Source: Candidatus Halobonum tyrrellensis G22 (GTDB lineage: Archaea > Halobacteriota > Halobacteria > Halobacteriales > Haloferacaceae). Taken from it: a stretch of 59,021 nt of DNA. Position 1 is the first letter of the stretch. The number at the start of each line of letters is the position of its first letter. The stretch lies in assembly GCF_000495475.1 (NCBI RefSeq), contig NZ_ASGZ01000035.1, positions 1 through 59,021 on the forward strand, in the 5' to 3' direction. This document shows, in pieces, positions 52,398 through 59,021 of the stretch. Under the pieces are notes generated by a model. It ran no database searches, was not told where the DNA came from, and saw only the letters and a program-made list of their open reading frames with translations. The position numbers and the translations under genes are program-made.

Positions 52398-54131
52398 TTA
52401 CTCCTCGGTCCACTCGACGTCCGAGAGCGTCCGCTGGACCGCCTCCTCGCCGACCGCGGCCGCGAGCCGCTCGAACCCCGCGCGCTCGGCGCGGTCGCCC
52501 GCGTTGGCGACCAGCCGCGAGACGATGAACTCCGGGGTGGAGCGGCCGACGGTGCCGAACCGGGGCTGGTAGTCGACCTCCAACTCCAGACCCTCGGTCA
52601 GCCCCTCCGCGAAGATGCCGTCGATCCGCGCGGCGTCGGGCAGCGGCGAGAGGTCGTCGGCGAGGTGGGTGACGTACACCCCGAGCGCGCCCCGCTCGAC
52701 GGTGAGTTCCACCAGCCCGTTGAGCAGGTCCGCCGCCCGCCCGGGTTCGGTGATCGCCTCGAACTCGTCGACGAGCATCAGCGTCCGGCCCTCCCCCGAC
52801 AGCGGCGGCACGATCGACTTGAGCGTCGACTCCAGCACGCCGGCGTTGAACGAGGCGTGCCGACGGTGGAAGACGACCGCGTCGAACCCGCCGACCGCGG
52901 CCTCCTCGGCGGGGACGGGCAGCCCCATCGACGCGAGCACCACCACCGCCGCGAGCGTCTCGAGTAACGTCGTCTTCCCGCCGGAGTTCGCACCCGTCAA
53001 CACCGCGACCCGGTCGTCAGACGGCGCGGCGTCGCCGAGCGGGTGGGCGCCGACCGCGTAGGTGACGGGTTGGACCTCCCCGTCGACGAAGAGGTTGCGC
53101 GCCTCCCGGACCGCGATGCCGTCGTCGGCGGGGTCGGGCCGCGTGAGGTCGTACTCGACAGCGAACCGCGCGAGCGACAGCAGGAACGCGATGTCGCCGG
53201 CCGCCTCGACCGCCCGCTCGACGTCGTCGCCGGCCGCCTCGACGGCCGCCTCCAGTTCCGCGCGGACCGTCTCCTCGCGCTCGGTCACGTCCGCGTCGAG
53301 CGCCGACGACAGCTCCCGGAGCGTCCCGCTGACGAAGTCGGCGGAGTCGACCGCGCCGTCGGGCGACGCCGAGCGGACCCGTCCGCGGGTGAGGTCGGTC
53401 TCGTCGGCGACGTACTCCACGACCGCCGACTCGAACGCGTCGGCGTCGCGCACCCCCCGCTCGCGCACCGTGTCGATCACGTCGAACGCGGAGTCGGCGA
53501 GCGCCTCGACCGCGTCGCGTCGCTCGCGCAGGCGGTCGAGCTCCTCGTCGGCGCCCGCCGCCACCCCTTCGTCGGTCAGCGCGCCGAGCGCGTCGGCCGC
53601 CCCCGCGAGCGCGTCCTCGTCGACGCCGTCGAGCGCCGCGAACGTGCCGCCGCGCAGGCCCGCCGCCCGGAGCGCGAGCGCCGTCTCGACCGCCGCGCGG
53701 TCGGTGCCGCCCGCCTCGTCGTACCGGTCGAACGCCGCGAGCACGGCCGCGCGGGCGTCGTCGTCGAGCCCCGCCCACGCGTCGCGGGCTTCGAGCACGT
53801 CGTCGAGCCGCGCCGCCCGCTCGGCCTCGTCGGGCAGCGGCGTGAGCACGCGCACCCGGTCTGCGGCGTGGTCGGTGACCGCGAACTCCGCCGCGAGCGA
53901 CAGCAGCCGGTCGTACACCTCGCGGGCGTCCTTCGTGGCGAACAGGTCCATCCCGCCCCCGCCGTTCGCCCGGCGGAGCACCCGCGTCGCGCGGCCGCGC
54001 GTCACCCCGGCGTCGACGAGCGCGCGCACGTCGGCCGACTCGATGGCCGCGACGGCGCGCTCCTCGCCGAGCGCCTCCCGGAGCGTCGCCGCCGTCTTGG
54101 GTCCGATCCCCCAGTAGTCCTCGAGTCTCAT
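52398..54131 (-). CDS. MutS-related ATPase with N-terminal helix-hairpin-helix
   Basis: A 577-residue protein. Residues ~1-55 contain a helix-hairpin-helix (YWGIGPKTAATLREALG), ~80-350 a coiled-coil-rich core, and the C-terminus a MutS-type ABC ATPase: Walker A TGANSGGKTTLLETLA (~383-398), Walker B RTLMLVDEFEAITEPG (~448-463) and a final TPEFIVSRLV. The MutS mismatch-binding domain I is absent, so it resembles MutS2/MutS5-like archaeal ATPases acting on branched DNA or recombination. A TATA-like CCAAAG lies ~26 nt upstream. Confidence 0.88.
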   Translation of the reverse strand: MRLEDYWGIGPKTAATLREALGEERAVAAIESADVRALVDAGVTRGRATRVLRRANGGGGMDLFATKDAREVYDRLLSLAAEFAVTDHAADRVRVLTPLPDEAERAARLDDVLEARDAWAGLDDDARAAVLAAFDRYDEAGGTDRAAVETALALRAAGLRGGTFAALDGVDEDALAGAADALGALTDEGVAAGADEELDRLRERRDAVEALADSAFDVIDTVRERGVRDADAFESAVVEYVADETDLTRGRVRSASPDGAVDSADFVSGTLRELSSALDADVTEREETVRAELEAAVEAAGDDVERAVEAAGDIAFLLSLARFAVEYDLTRPDPADDGIAVREARNLFVDGEVQPVTYAVGAHPLGDAAPSDDRVAVLTGANSGGKTTLLETLAAVVVLASMGLPVPAEEAAVGGFDAVVFHRRHASFNAGVLESTLKSIVPPLSGEGRTLMLVDEFEAITEPGRAADLLNGLVELTVERGALGVYVTHLADDLSPLPDAARIDGIFAEGLTEGLELEVDYQPRFGTVGRSTPEFIVSRLVANAGDRAERAGFERLAAAVGEEAVQRTLSDVEWTEE

Positions 54132-54436
54132 ACCCGCCCCTCCGACCGGGGTGGCTTTGGGGGTACCGATACCGGGCCGGGCGGCCCGCGCGAGACCGAG
54201 CGGGAGTCGGCGCCACCCGGCGGGACCGCGCGAAACCGTGAGAACCAGCGGTCCCGCCCCGCCCGCCGCCGACGGTCCGACGCCGCGCCGACCGGCGGGG
54301 CGACGCCGCCACCGCGGCGTGCGTGCCGCTTTGCGGCTAGTTGGTTTCGACTCCCCGCCCGGCTCCGATCCCGCGTTTTCGCAGCGGGAAGTTCGTCGTC
54401 GGGGGCTATTGGGTTCCCCGGCGACCGGACGACCAC
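54132..54436. other. Intergenic region between divergent genes
   Basis: About 305 bp separate the MutS-like gene from the exoprotein operon. Promoter-like elements are seen at both ends: CCAAAG at ~54150-54158 for the left gene and GGCTATTGG at ~54403-54411 for the right. The centre is GC-rich with nothing else recognised. Confidence 0.5.
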
Positions 54437-55612
54437 ATGCCCCGCAGCCGAACTACAGCGGCCCTCTTGGTAGCGCTCGCCGCGGTCACCGCGACCGCGG
54501 CCGTCCCGGTCGCCGCCGACACGTTCGCGTCGGTGTCGGTCGACCCCTCGACCGACCGGCCGGTGGTCGAACAGTCGTTCCCGATCGACGTCACCGTCTC
54601 GAACGCCGCCGACAGCGACGGCGACTACGTCGTCACCGAACTGCAAGTACTCGAGGGGCCCGCGCCCGACGCTGACGAGATCGAGACGCGCGACTCGGTC
54701 GCCGAGCGGGTCCGCCCCGGCGAGCGCCGGACGGTGCGTATCGAGCCGACGCTGAACGAGACGGGCGAGCGGACCGTCTACGTCCACGTCACCCTCCTCG
54801 ACGACGTGGAGTCGCGCCGCGTCGTCCAGCCGGTCGAGGTGACCGTCCGCGAGCGCCACCCCGACCCGCAGCTCGAACTGTCGGTGGCGGAGGCGGTCGC
54901 GGGCGCCGAGCGGACCGTCAACGTCACGGTCGCCAACGGCCACAACGCGTCGATCCGCCGGCTCGACCTCTCGGTGTCGGCGGCCGACGACGCGGTCGGC
55001 TTCGACACCGAGAGCCGCGTCGACGCCGTCCTCGGCGGCGAAGCGTCGTCGACGTACTCGTTCCCCGCGCGGGTGAACGGAACGGGACGGTATCCGGTCG
55101 ACGTGTCGCTGTCGTACACCGCCGACGGCGAGCGCGAGACCGTCTCGCGGACGTTCACCGGCGACTTCACCGCGCCCGAGAACCCCGGCCGCGTCCGCCT
55201 GACCGGCGTCGACGTCGTCCGCGAGGAGGGCGCGCTCGCGGTGTCGGGGAGCGCGAGCAACGTCGGCGGCGACGCGGTGTCGAGCGTCGTGGTGAGCGTC
55301 GTCGACGGCGAGCGGGTCGGACCCGCACCCCCCCAGCCCGACTACTTCGTCGGCACCGTCGAGTCGAGCGACTTCGTCTCGTTCGACCTCAACGCGCGCG
55401 CCGACGGGAACGCGACCGTCTCGTCGGTGCCCGTCCGCGTCGAGTACGTCGTCGACGGCGTCGAACGCTCCTACCGGACCGACGTCCCGGTCGGCCCGGA
55501 GGCGCAGGCGACGCCCGAACCGGCCCGGCAGGACGGCGGACTCCCGGCGGTGCCGCTTGCGGTCGGCGGGGTCGTCCTGCTCGGCGTGCTCGCGGTCGCG
55601 TGGCGACGATGA
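54437..55612 (+). CDS. Secreted CARDB/COG1361-like protein with C-terminal membrane anchor
   Basis: A 391-residue protein. Residues 1-28 are a signal peptide (TTAALLVALAAVTATAAVPVAA). Three or more immunoglobulin-like repeats follow (FPIDVTVSNAADSDGDYVV, TVNVTVANGHNASIRRL, ALAVSGSASNVGGDAVSSV), then a proline-rich linker and a C-terminal helix (VPLAVGGVVLLGVLAVAW) ending in Arg-Arg. It is the first gene of a three-gene operon; its stop overlaps the ABC ATPase start (ATGA). It may be the substrate-binding or surface component of that transporter. Confidence 0.85.
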   Translation: MPRSRTTAALLVALAAVTATAAVPVAADTFASVSVDPSTDRPVVEQSFPIDVTVSNAADSDGDYVVTELQVLEGPAPDADEIETRDSVAERVRPGERRTVRIEPTLNETGERTVYVHVTLLDDVESRRVVQPVEVTVRERHPDPQLELSVAEAVAGAERTVNVTVANGHNASIRRLDLSVSAADDAVGFDTESRVDAVLGGEASSTYSFPARVNGTGRYPVDVSLSYTADGERETVSRTFTGDFTAPENPGRVRLTGVDVVREEGALAVSGSASNVGGDAVSSVVVSVVDGERVGPAPPQPDYFVGTVESSDFVSFDLNARADGNATVSSVPVRVEYVVDGVERSYRTDVPVGPEAQATPEPARQDGGLPAVPLAVGGVVLLGVLAVAWRR

Positions 55613-56382
55613 CCGCCGAGCCGTCAGCCGGAGTCCCCGACGACGGGACGCGCGCGAGCGACGCGAGCGAGACGGACGGCGCGAGCGAGACGGACGACGG
55701 CCCGGTGATCGTCGGCGAGGGCGTCGTCAAGGAGTACGAGACGGGCGGCGAGACCGTCCGCGCGCTCCGCGGCGTGGAGTTCCGGATCGACCCCGGCGAG
55801 TTCGTCGCCATCGTCGGCCCGTCGGGCAGCGGGAAGTCGACGCTGCTCAACGTGCTCGGCCTGCTCGACGTGCCGACGCGCGGCGACGTCCGCCTCCAGG
55901 GGACCGACGTGTCGACGTTCTCCGACACCGAGCGCACCCGCAGGCGGAAGGAGGTGGTCGGGTTCGTGTTCCAGAGCTTCCACCTCGTCCCGACGCTGAC
56001 GGCGGTCGAGAACGTCGAGATCCCCCGCCTGCTCGACCGGACGCCCGCGGCGACACGCGAGACCGCCTGCGACCTGCTCGACCGGATGGGGCTGGCCGAC
56101 CGCCTCGACCACTACCCCGACGAACTGTCGGGCGGGCAGAAACAGCGGGTCGCCATCGCCCGCTCGCTGGTCAACGACCCCGACCTCCTGCTCGCGGACG
56201 AACCCACCGGCAACCTCGACCGCGAGACGGGCGACCGGATCCTCGCGGAGTTCGAGCGGATCACCGACGAGGGGGTCGGCGTCGTCACCGTCACCCACGA
56301 CGACTACGTCGCGGAGTTCGCCGACCGGACCGTCCACCTGGTCGACGGGGACGTGTTCGCCGACCCCGCGGAGGCTCGGTAG
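55609..56382 (+). CDS. ABC transporter ATP-binding protein (MacB/LolD type)
   Basis: A 257-residue ATPase. Residues ~1-35 are an acidic extension. Walker A is [12 protein letters not shown] (~73-84), the Q-loop is [10 protein letters not shown], the ABC signature [15 protein letters not shown] (~175-189) and Walker [14 protein letters not shown] (~195-207). The closest relatives are LolD/MacB-type ATPases that pair with FtsX permeases. It overlaps the exoprotein gene and precedes the permease by 2 bp. Confidence 0.95.
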   Translation: MTAEPSAGVPDDGTRASDASETDGASETDDGPVIVGEGVVKEYETGGETVRALRGVEFRIDPGEFVAIVGPSGSGKSTLLNVLGLLDVPTRGDVRLQGTDVSTFSDTERTRRRKEVVGFVFQSFHLVPTLTAVENVEIPRLLDRTPAATRETACDLLDRMGLADRLDHYPDELSGGQKQRVAIARSLVNDPDLLLADEPTGNLDRETGDRILAEFERITDEGVGVVTVTHDDYVAEFADRTVHLVDGDVFADPAEAR

Positions 56383-56384
56383 CG

Positions 56385-57566
56385 ATGCGGCTCCTCGACC
56401 GCCTCTGGGGGGCGTTCCCGACGTTCCTGATCGCCCGGCGGAACATCACCCGCGCGCGCACCCGGTCGGCGCTGGCGGTCGCCTCCATCGTCATCGGCGT
56501 CGTCGCCATCGGCGCCATCGGCGCCGGCGGCGTCGCGTTCAAGGAGGCACAGATGGGCACCCTCGGCACCATCGGCTCGGACATCCAGGTGTACGCCGGC
56601 CCGGACAAGGAGCCGGGGCACCTCACCGCGGCCGACGTCGACACCGTCGACCGCGTCACCGGGACCGCCGACATCGTCCCGCTGAAGCGGGGCGACGGCG
56701 TCCTCGCCGGCCGCGACGGCGACCGCACGGGCGTCACGCTGTACGGCGTCGACGACCCGCGGGAGTTGTACACGGTCGACGAGGGGGACATTCCGGGCAA
56801 CTGGCGCAACGGCGCGCTCGTCGGGCGGACACTCGCGGACGAACGCGGTCTCGAACCCGGGGCCAAACTGACCGTCAACCGGTCGGACGTCCGCGACGGG
56901 GAGGTCGTCACCAGCCTGGAGACGTACCGCGTCGCCGCCGTCCTCGAAGACGAGGGACGCGCACAGGTCGCCCGCCCCAACGGCGCGGTCGTCCTCCCGC
57001 CCGGCGAGTTCGAGGACGACATCTACGCGCAGGTGGTCGTCCGGACGGAGAACACCCGGCAGGCGAACGCGACCGCTCGGGACGTTCGCGCCGCGTTCAA
57101 CGACCGCGAGGAGCGAGTCGACATATTCGAGCGCGGACAGGCCGCAGACCGGATCGACCAGGCGTTCGCGCAGGTCAACCTGTTCCTGGTCGGGATCGGC
57201 GCCATCTCGCTTTTGGTCGCGGGCGTCAGCATCGCCAACGTGATGCTGATGTCGGCCATCGAGCGCCGCGAGGAGATCGGCGTGCTTCGCGCGGTCGGCT
57301 ACGAGAAGTTCGACATCCTCCGGGTCCTGCTGGCCGAGGCGACGCTTCTGGGCGTCGTCGGGTCGTTGCTGGGCGCGCCGCTCGCGCTCGCGATCACGGC
57401 GCTGATCAACGGCGCACTGTTGGACGACCCGCTGGCGTTCACCGCCGGGGCGTTCGGCTACGTCGCCGCCGGCGTCGCGTTCGGCGTCGTCGCGAGCGTG
57501 GTCGGCGGACTCTACCCCGCCTGGAAAGCCGCCCGCGAGCGACCCGTCGAGGCGCTCCGCGGGTGA
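56385..57566 (+). CDS. ABC transporter permease (FtsX/MacB type)
   Basis: A 393-residue permease with one N-terminal membrane helix (~26-50), a large external domain (~51-255) and three C-terminal helices. The FtsX region contains SIANVMLMSAIERREEIGVLRAVGY (~281-305, quoted in part) and ends PAWKAARERPVEALRG. It couples to the adjacent ATPase. These mechanotransmission-type ABC systems act on envelope proteins or export lipoproteins or peptides rather than importing solutes. Confidence 0.93.
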   Translation: MRLLDRLWGAFPTFLIARRNITRARTRSALAVASIVIGVVAIGAIGAGGVAFKEAQMGTLGTIGSDIQVYAGPDKEPGHLTAADVDTVDRVTGTADIVPLKRGDGVLAGRDGDRTGVTLYGVDDPRELYTVDEGDIPGNWRNGALVGRTLADERGLEPGAKLTVNRSDVRDGEVVTSLETYRVAAVLEDEGRAQVARPNGAVVLPPGEFEDDIYAQVVVRTENTRQANATARDVRAAFNDREERVDIFERGQAADRIDQAFAQVNLFLVGIGAISLLVAGVSIANVMLMSAIERREEIGVLRAVGYEKFDILRVLLAEATLLGVVGSLLGAPLALAITALINGALLDDPLAFTAGAFGYVAAGVAFGVVASVVGGLYPAWKAARERPVEALRG

Positions 57567-57610
57567 GGTGATGCGGGGTGAGGGAGAGGAGACTGGTCCC
57601 CCTCCGGCCC

Positions 57611-57681
57611 TCCAGCGGTCGATTCGGTCGATCGGCTCTCCAACGTTCGATTCGGTCCCCCGCTCCTCCTCCAGCGGTCGA
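57611..57681. repeat. Pair of 12-bp direct repeats in intergenic DNA
   Basis: TCCAGCGGTCGA occurs at 57611-57622 and 57670-57681, and GATTCGGTC occurs twice between them. The pair lies in the 219-bp gap after the ABC permease, before the CopG gene stop. Function unknown. Confidence 0.5.
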
Positions 57682-57785
57682 CCCGCCCGCTCGGCTCCCC
57701 CGACGCGCCGCTCCGCGGTCGGCGTCGGTCGGACCGCCCCGTTCGAACCCGCGGATTCGCGGCCCCCAGGCCGGCCCCCAGTCGG

Positions 57786-58199
57786 CTACAGGCCGCTCTG
57801 TGCGCCCGATCCGCCCGTCTCCGCGCGGTCACGGTAGACGCGGAGCAGTTCCTCCAGTACCATGCCGGAGCGGTCGGTCACGTCGTAGTTCTCGTCGATG
57901 AACGTCTCCGCCTCCTCGAACTCGTTGCGGAGCCCGTACTGGCGCACCGTGATCACGGCGTTGAGGAAGTCCCGGCCGCCGTCGGCCCCGAGCAACACCG
58001 GTTCCTCGTCGAGGTCCAACTCGTCGCGGATCTCCGCGTAGTTGAACGTCTCCGGCTCCCAGTCGTCGTCGACGATGGCGAGGACGTACTCCGCGGAGAA
58101 GCGGTAGAACTCCGACTTGCTCTCGAACGTCCCCTCCTCGACCAGTCGGTCTATCTCGTCGACGACCGCGTCGGGGTACCTGACCGTGTCCTTTGCCAT
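57786..58199 (-). CDS. Ribbon-helix-helix (CopG) transcriptional regulator
   Basis: A 137-residue protein. Residues ~1-45 are a ribbon-helix-helix domain (DTVRYPDAVVDEIDRLVEEG, SKSEFYRFSAEYVL), and the rest is a larger acidic C-terminal domain (FNYAEIRDELDLDEEPVLLG, FLNAVITVRQYGLRNEFEEAE). It resembles haloarchaeal CdrL-type regulators by length and start, but this is not certain. ATG 58199 follows a purine-rich ribosome-binding site (AAAGGAG, 58208-58214) and an upstream TATA, so the transcript has a leader. Confidence 0.85.
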   Translation of the reverse strand: MAKDTVRYPDAVVDEIDRLVEEGTFESKSEFYRFSAEYVLAIVDDDWEPETFNYAEIRDELDLDEEPVLLGADGGRDFLNAVITVRQYGLRNEFEEAETFIDENYDVTDRSGMVLEELLRVYRDRAETGGSGAQSGL

Positions 58200-58207
58200 G
58201 CGATACG

Positions 58208-58244
58208 CTCCTTTCGTAGCTCGTACCGGCGGGAGGGTATAGAA
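58208..58244 (-). promoter_or_regulatory. TATA box and Shine-Dalgarno of the CopG gene
   Basis: On the minus strand TTCTATACCC (58235-58244) is the TATA box, ~40 nt upstream of the ATG, and AAAGGAGC (58207-58214) sits 8 nt before it. This leadered layout differs from most other promoters in the window. Confidence 0.6.
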
Positions 58245-58429
58245 CTTTTGGCGCTGACAGGTCACCCGTTCGCGGCGGTCTCAGGGCGTACGAGACGCTA
58301 TCGGCGCCGCTCGACCCGCCAGACCCGTTCCGCGCCGCCGCTCCGAGTATCCGATCTGAGTCTCGGGAGGGGCGTTCTCGGGTCGGACGACCGACAGCTA
58401 CTTGCGGCGTCTCGGTCCCATCGGACCCG

Positions 58430-59021
58430 ATGCCCTCCCGTTCCGAGGCGCCCGCCGACCCGCGGTTCGTCGACCGCTGGGACGGCGGGTTCGGCTGGGT
58501 CGCACACCCCGACGAGACGCTCCGGCGTGCGAGTCACGCGCTCGCGACCGACGACGGCGTCTGGCTGGTCGACCCGCTCGACGCGCCGGGCGTCGACGAC
58601 CGGGTTGCCGAACTCGGCGAGGTGGCCGGCGTCGCCGTCTGTTCGAGTTGGCACGCGCGCGACGCCGGCGCGTTCGCCGACCGGTACGGCGTCCCGGTCT
58701 CCGTCCCCGACCACGTCGGCCGGGTGGACGCGCGCGTCGACGCGCCCGTCGAGCGGGTGTCGGGGCGGCTCCCCGGCACGGAGTACCGGCTCGTCGGGTG
58801 GACGCCGCTGCCGACGTGGCACGAGGCGATGCTGTACCGCGCGTCCGACGGGACGCTGTACGTCCCCGAGGCGCTCGGCACCGCGCCGACGTTCCGCGCC
58901 CGCGGCGAGCGGCTGGGCGTGTCGGCGTACGCGCGCCCGTTCCCGCCGCGCGGGCCGCTCGCGCGCGTCTCGCCCGACCGGGTGCTGGTCGGCCACGGGG
59001 TCGGCGTGTTCGACCGCGCGG
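58430..59021 (+). CDS. Metallo-beta-lactamase-fold-like protein, cut by window end
   Basis: The ATG at 58430 opens a frame that runs to the right edge (197 codons seen). It starts PSRSEAPADPRFVDRWDGGFGW and continues through a degenerate MBL region: GVWLVDPLDAPGVDDRVAEL and VAVCSSWHARDAGAF, where the usual HxHxD metal site is reduced to WHARD. Later LPTWHEAMLYRASDGTLYVPEALG supplies a second His. Metal-dependent catalysis is doubtful. The C-terminus lies outside the window. Confidence 0.75.
   Translation, partial: MPSRSEAPADPRFVDRWDGGFGWVAHPDETLRRASHALATDDGVWLVDPLDAPGVDDRVAELGEVAGVAVCSSWHARDAGAFADRYGVPVSVPDHVGRVDARVDAPVERVSGRLPGTEYRLVGWTPLPTWHEAMLYRASDGTLYVPEALGTAPTFRARGERLGVSAYARPFPPRGPLARVSPDRVLVGHGVGVFDRA

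Noticed and set aside
57611-57681. Possible CRISPR-like spacing of repeated TCCAGCGGTCGA
   Set aside because: Only two copies, uneven context and no cas gene; listed merely as a direct repeat.

Overview
The window is a high-GC chromosomal stretch from an extremely halophilic archaeon (class Halobacteria). The evidence is acidic proteins throughout, a sensory rhodopsin with its transducer, transcription factor E, a nascent polypeptide-associated complex protein, an archaeal lipid prenyltransferase, and many haloarchaea-type DUF proteins. Promoter geometry also fits: many genes have an AT-rich TATA-like patch 24-33 nt before the start codon, which indicates leaderless transcripts. I used this spacing to choose several starts. 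The genus cannot be fixed from the sequence alone. Genes at both window ends are incomplete.

Layout. 1-5.9 kb: a secreted beta-helix/CARDB protein (cut at the left edge), an MFS transporter, kynureninase and a diacylglycerol-kinase-like lipid kinase. 6-10.6 kb: a small membrane protein with a two-winged-helix regulator, then a likely metal (iron) acquisition group made of a Tat-exported Dyp-peroxidase-like protein, a His-containing membrane protein and a Tat lipoprotein resembling P19/Tpd; the first and last of these share an upstream motif. 10.6-16.9 kb: a J-domain/[2Fe-2S] ferredoxin fusion, aldo/keto reductase, a formylglycine-generating enzyme with its sulfatase, and an NhaC-type antiporter. 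17.0-21.96 kb: a region that reads as less GC-rich and ends at tRNA-Arg(TCG). It holds an amphi-Trp protein, a cluster of membrane-protein genes, and broken genes (HNH nuclease, ArsP-type permease, VapC toxin, DUF4336 hydrolase). A 12-bp copy of the tRNA 3' end lies 1.5 kb away, as expected for an old integration site.

22-42.9 kb: mostly core genes. These are acetamidase, DGGGP synthase, a RecA-fold ATPase, a CoA-binding protein, cysteine synthase, SurE, CinA-like protein, the DUF5803-DUF2110-TFE block, TbsP, TrmI-NAC, a creatininase-family hydrolase, an O-methyltransferase, methylmalonyl-CoA mutase and epimerase, an AMP-forming ligase with acidic insertions, and acyl-CoA dehydrogenase.

43-59 kb: signalling and surface functions. 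A compact three-TM protein containing two Glu-His pairs sits immediately upstream of a methyl-accepting transducer. A REC-PAS-PAS-GAF histidine kinase is divergent from an HtrI-like transducer that overlaps a sensory rhodopsin I-like gene. There follow a MutS-like ATPase, a three-gene exoprotein plus MacB/LolD-type ABC transporter operon, a CopG regulator and a truncated metallo-beta-lactamase-like gene. The strongest leads are the unusual sensory rhodopsin pair, the Glu-His membrane protein/transducer pair, the metal-uptake group with its shared promoter motif, and the decayed tRNA-linked island with an orphaned antitoxin.
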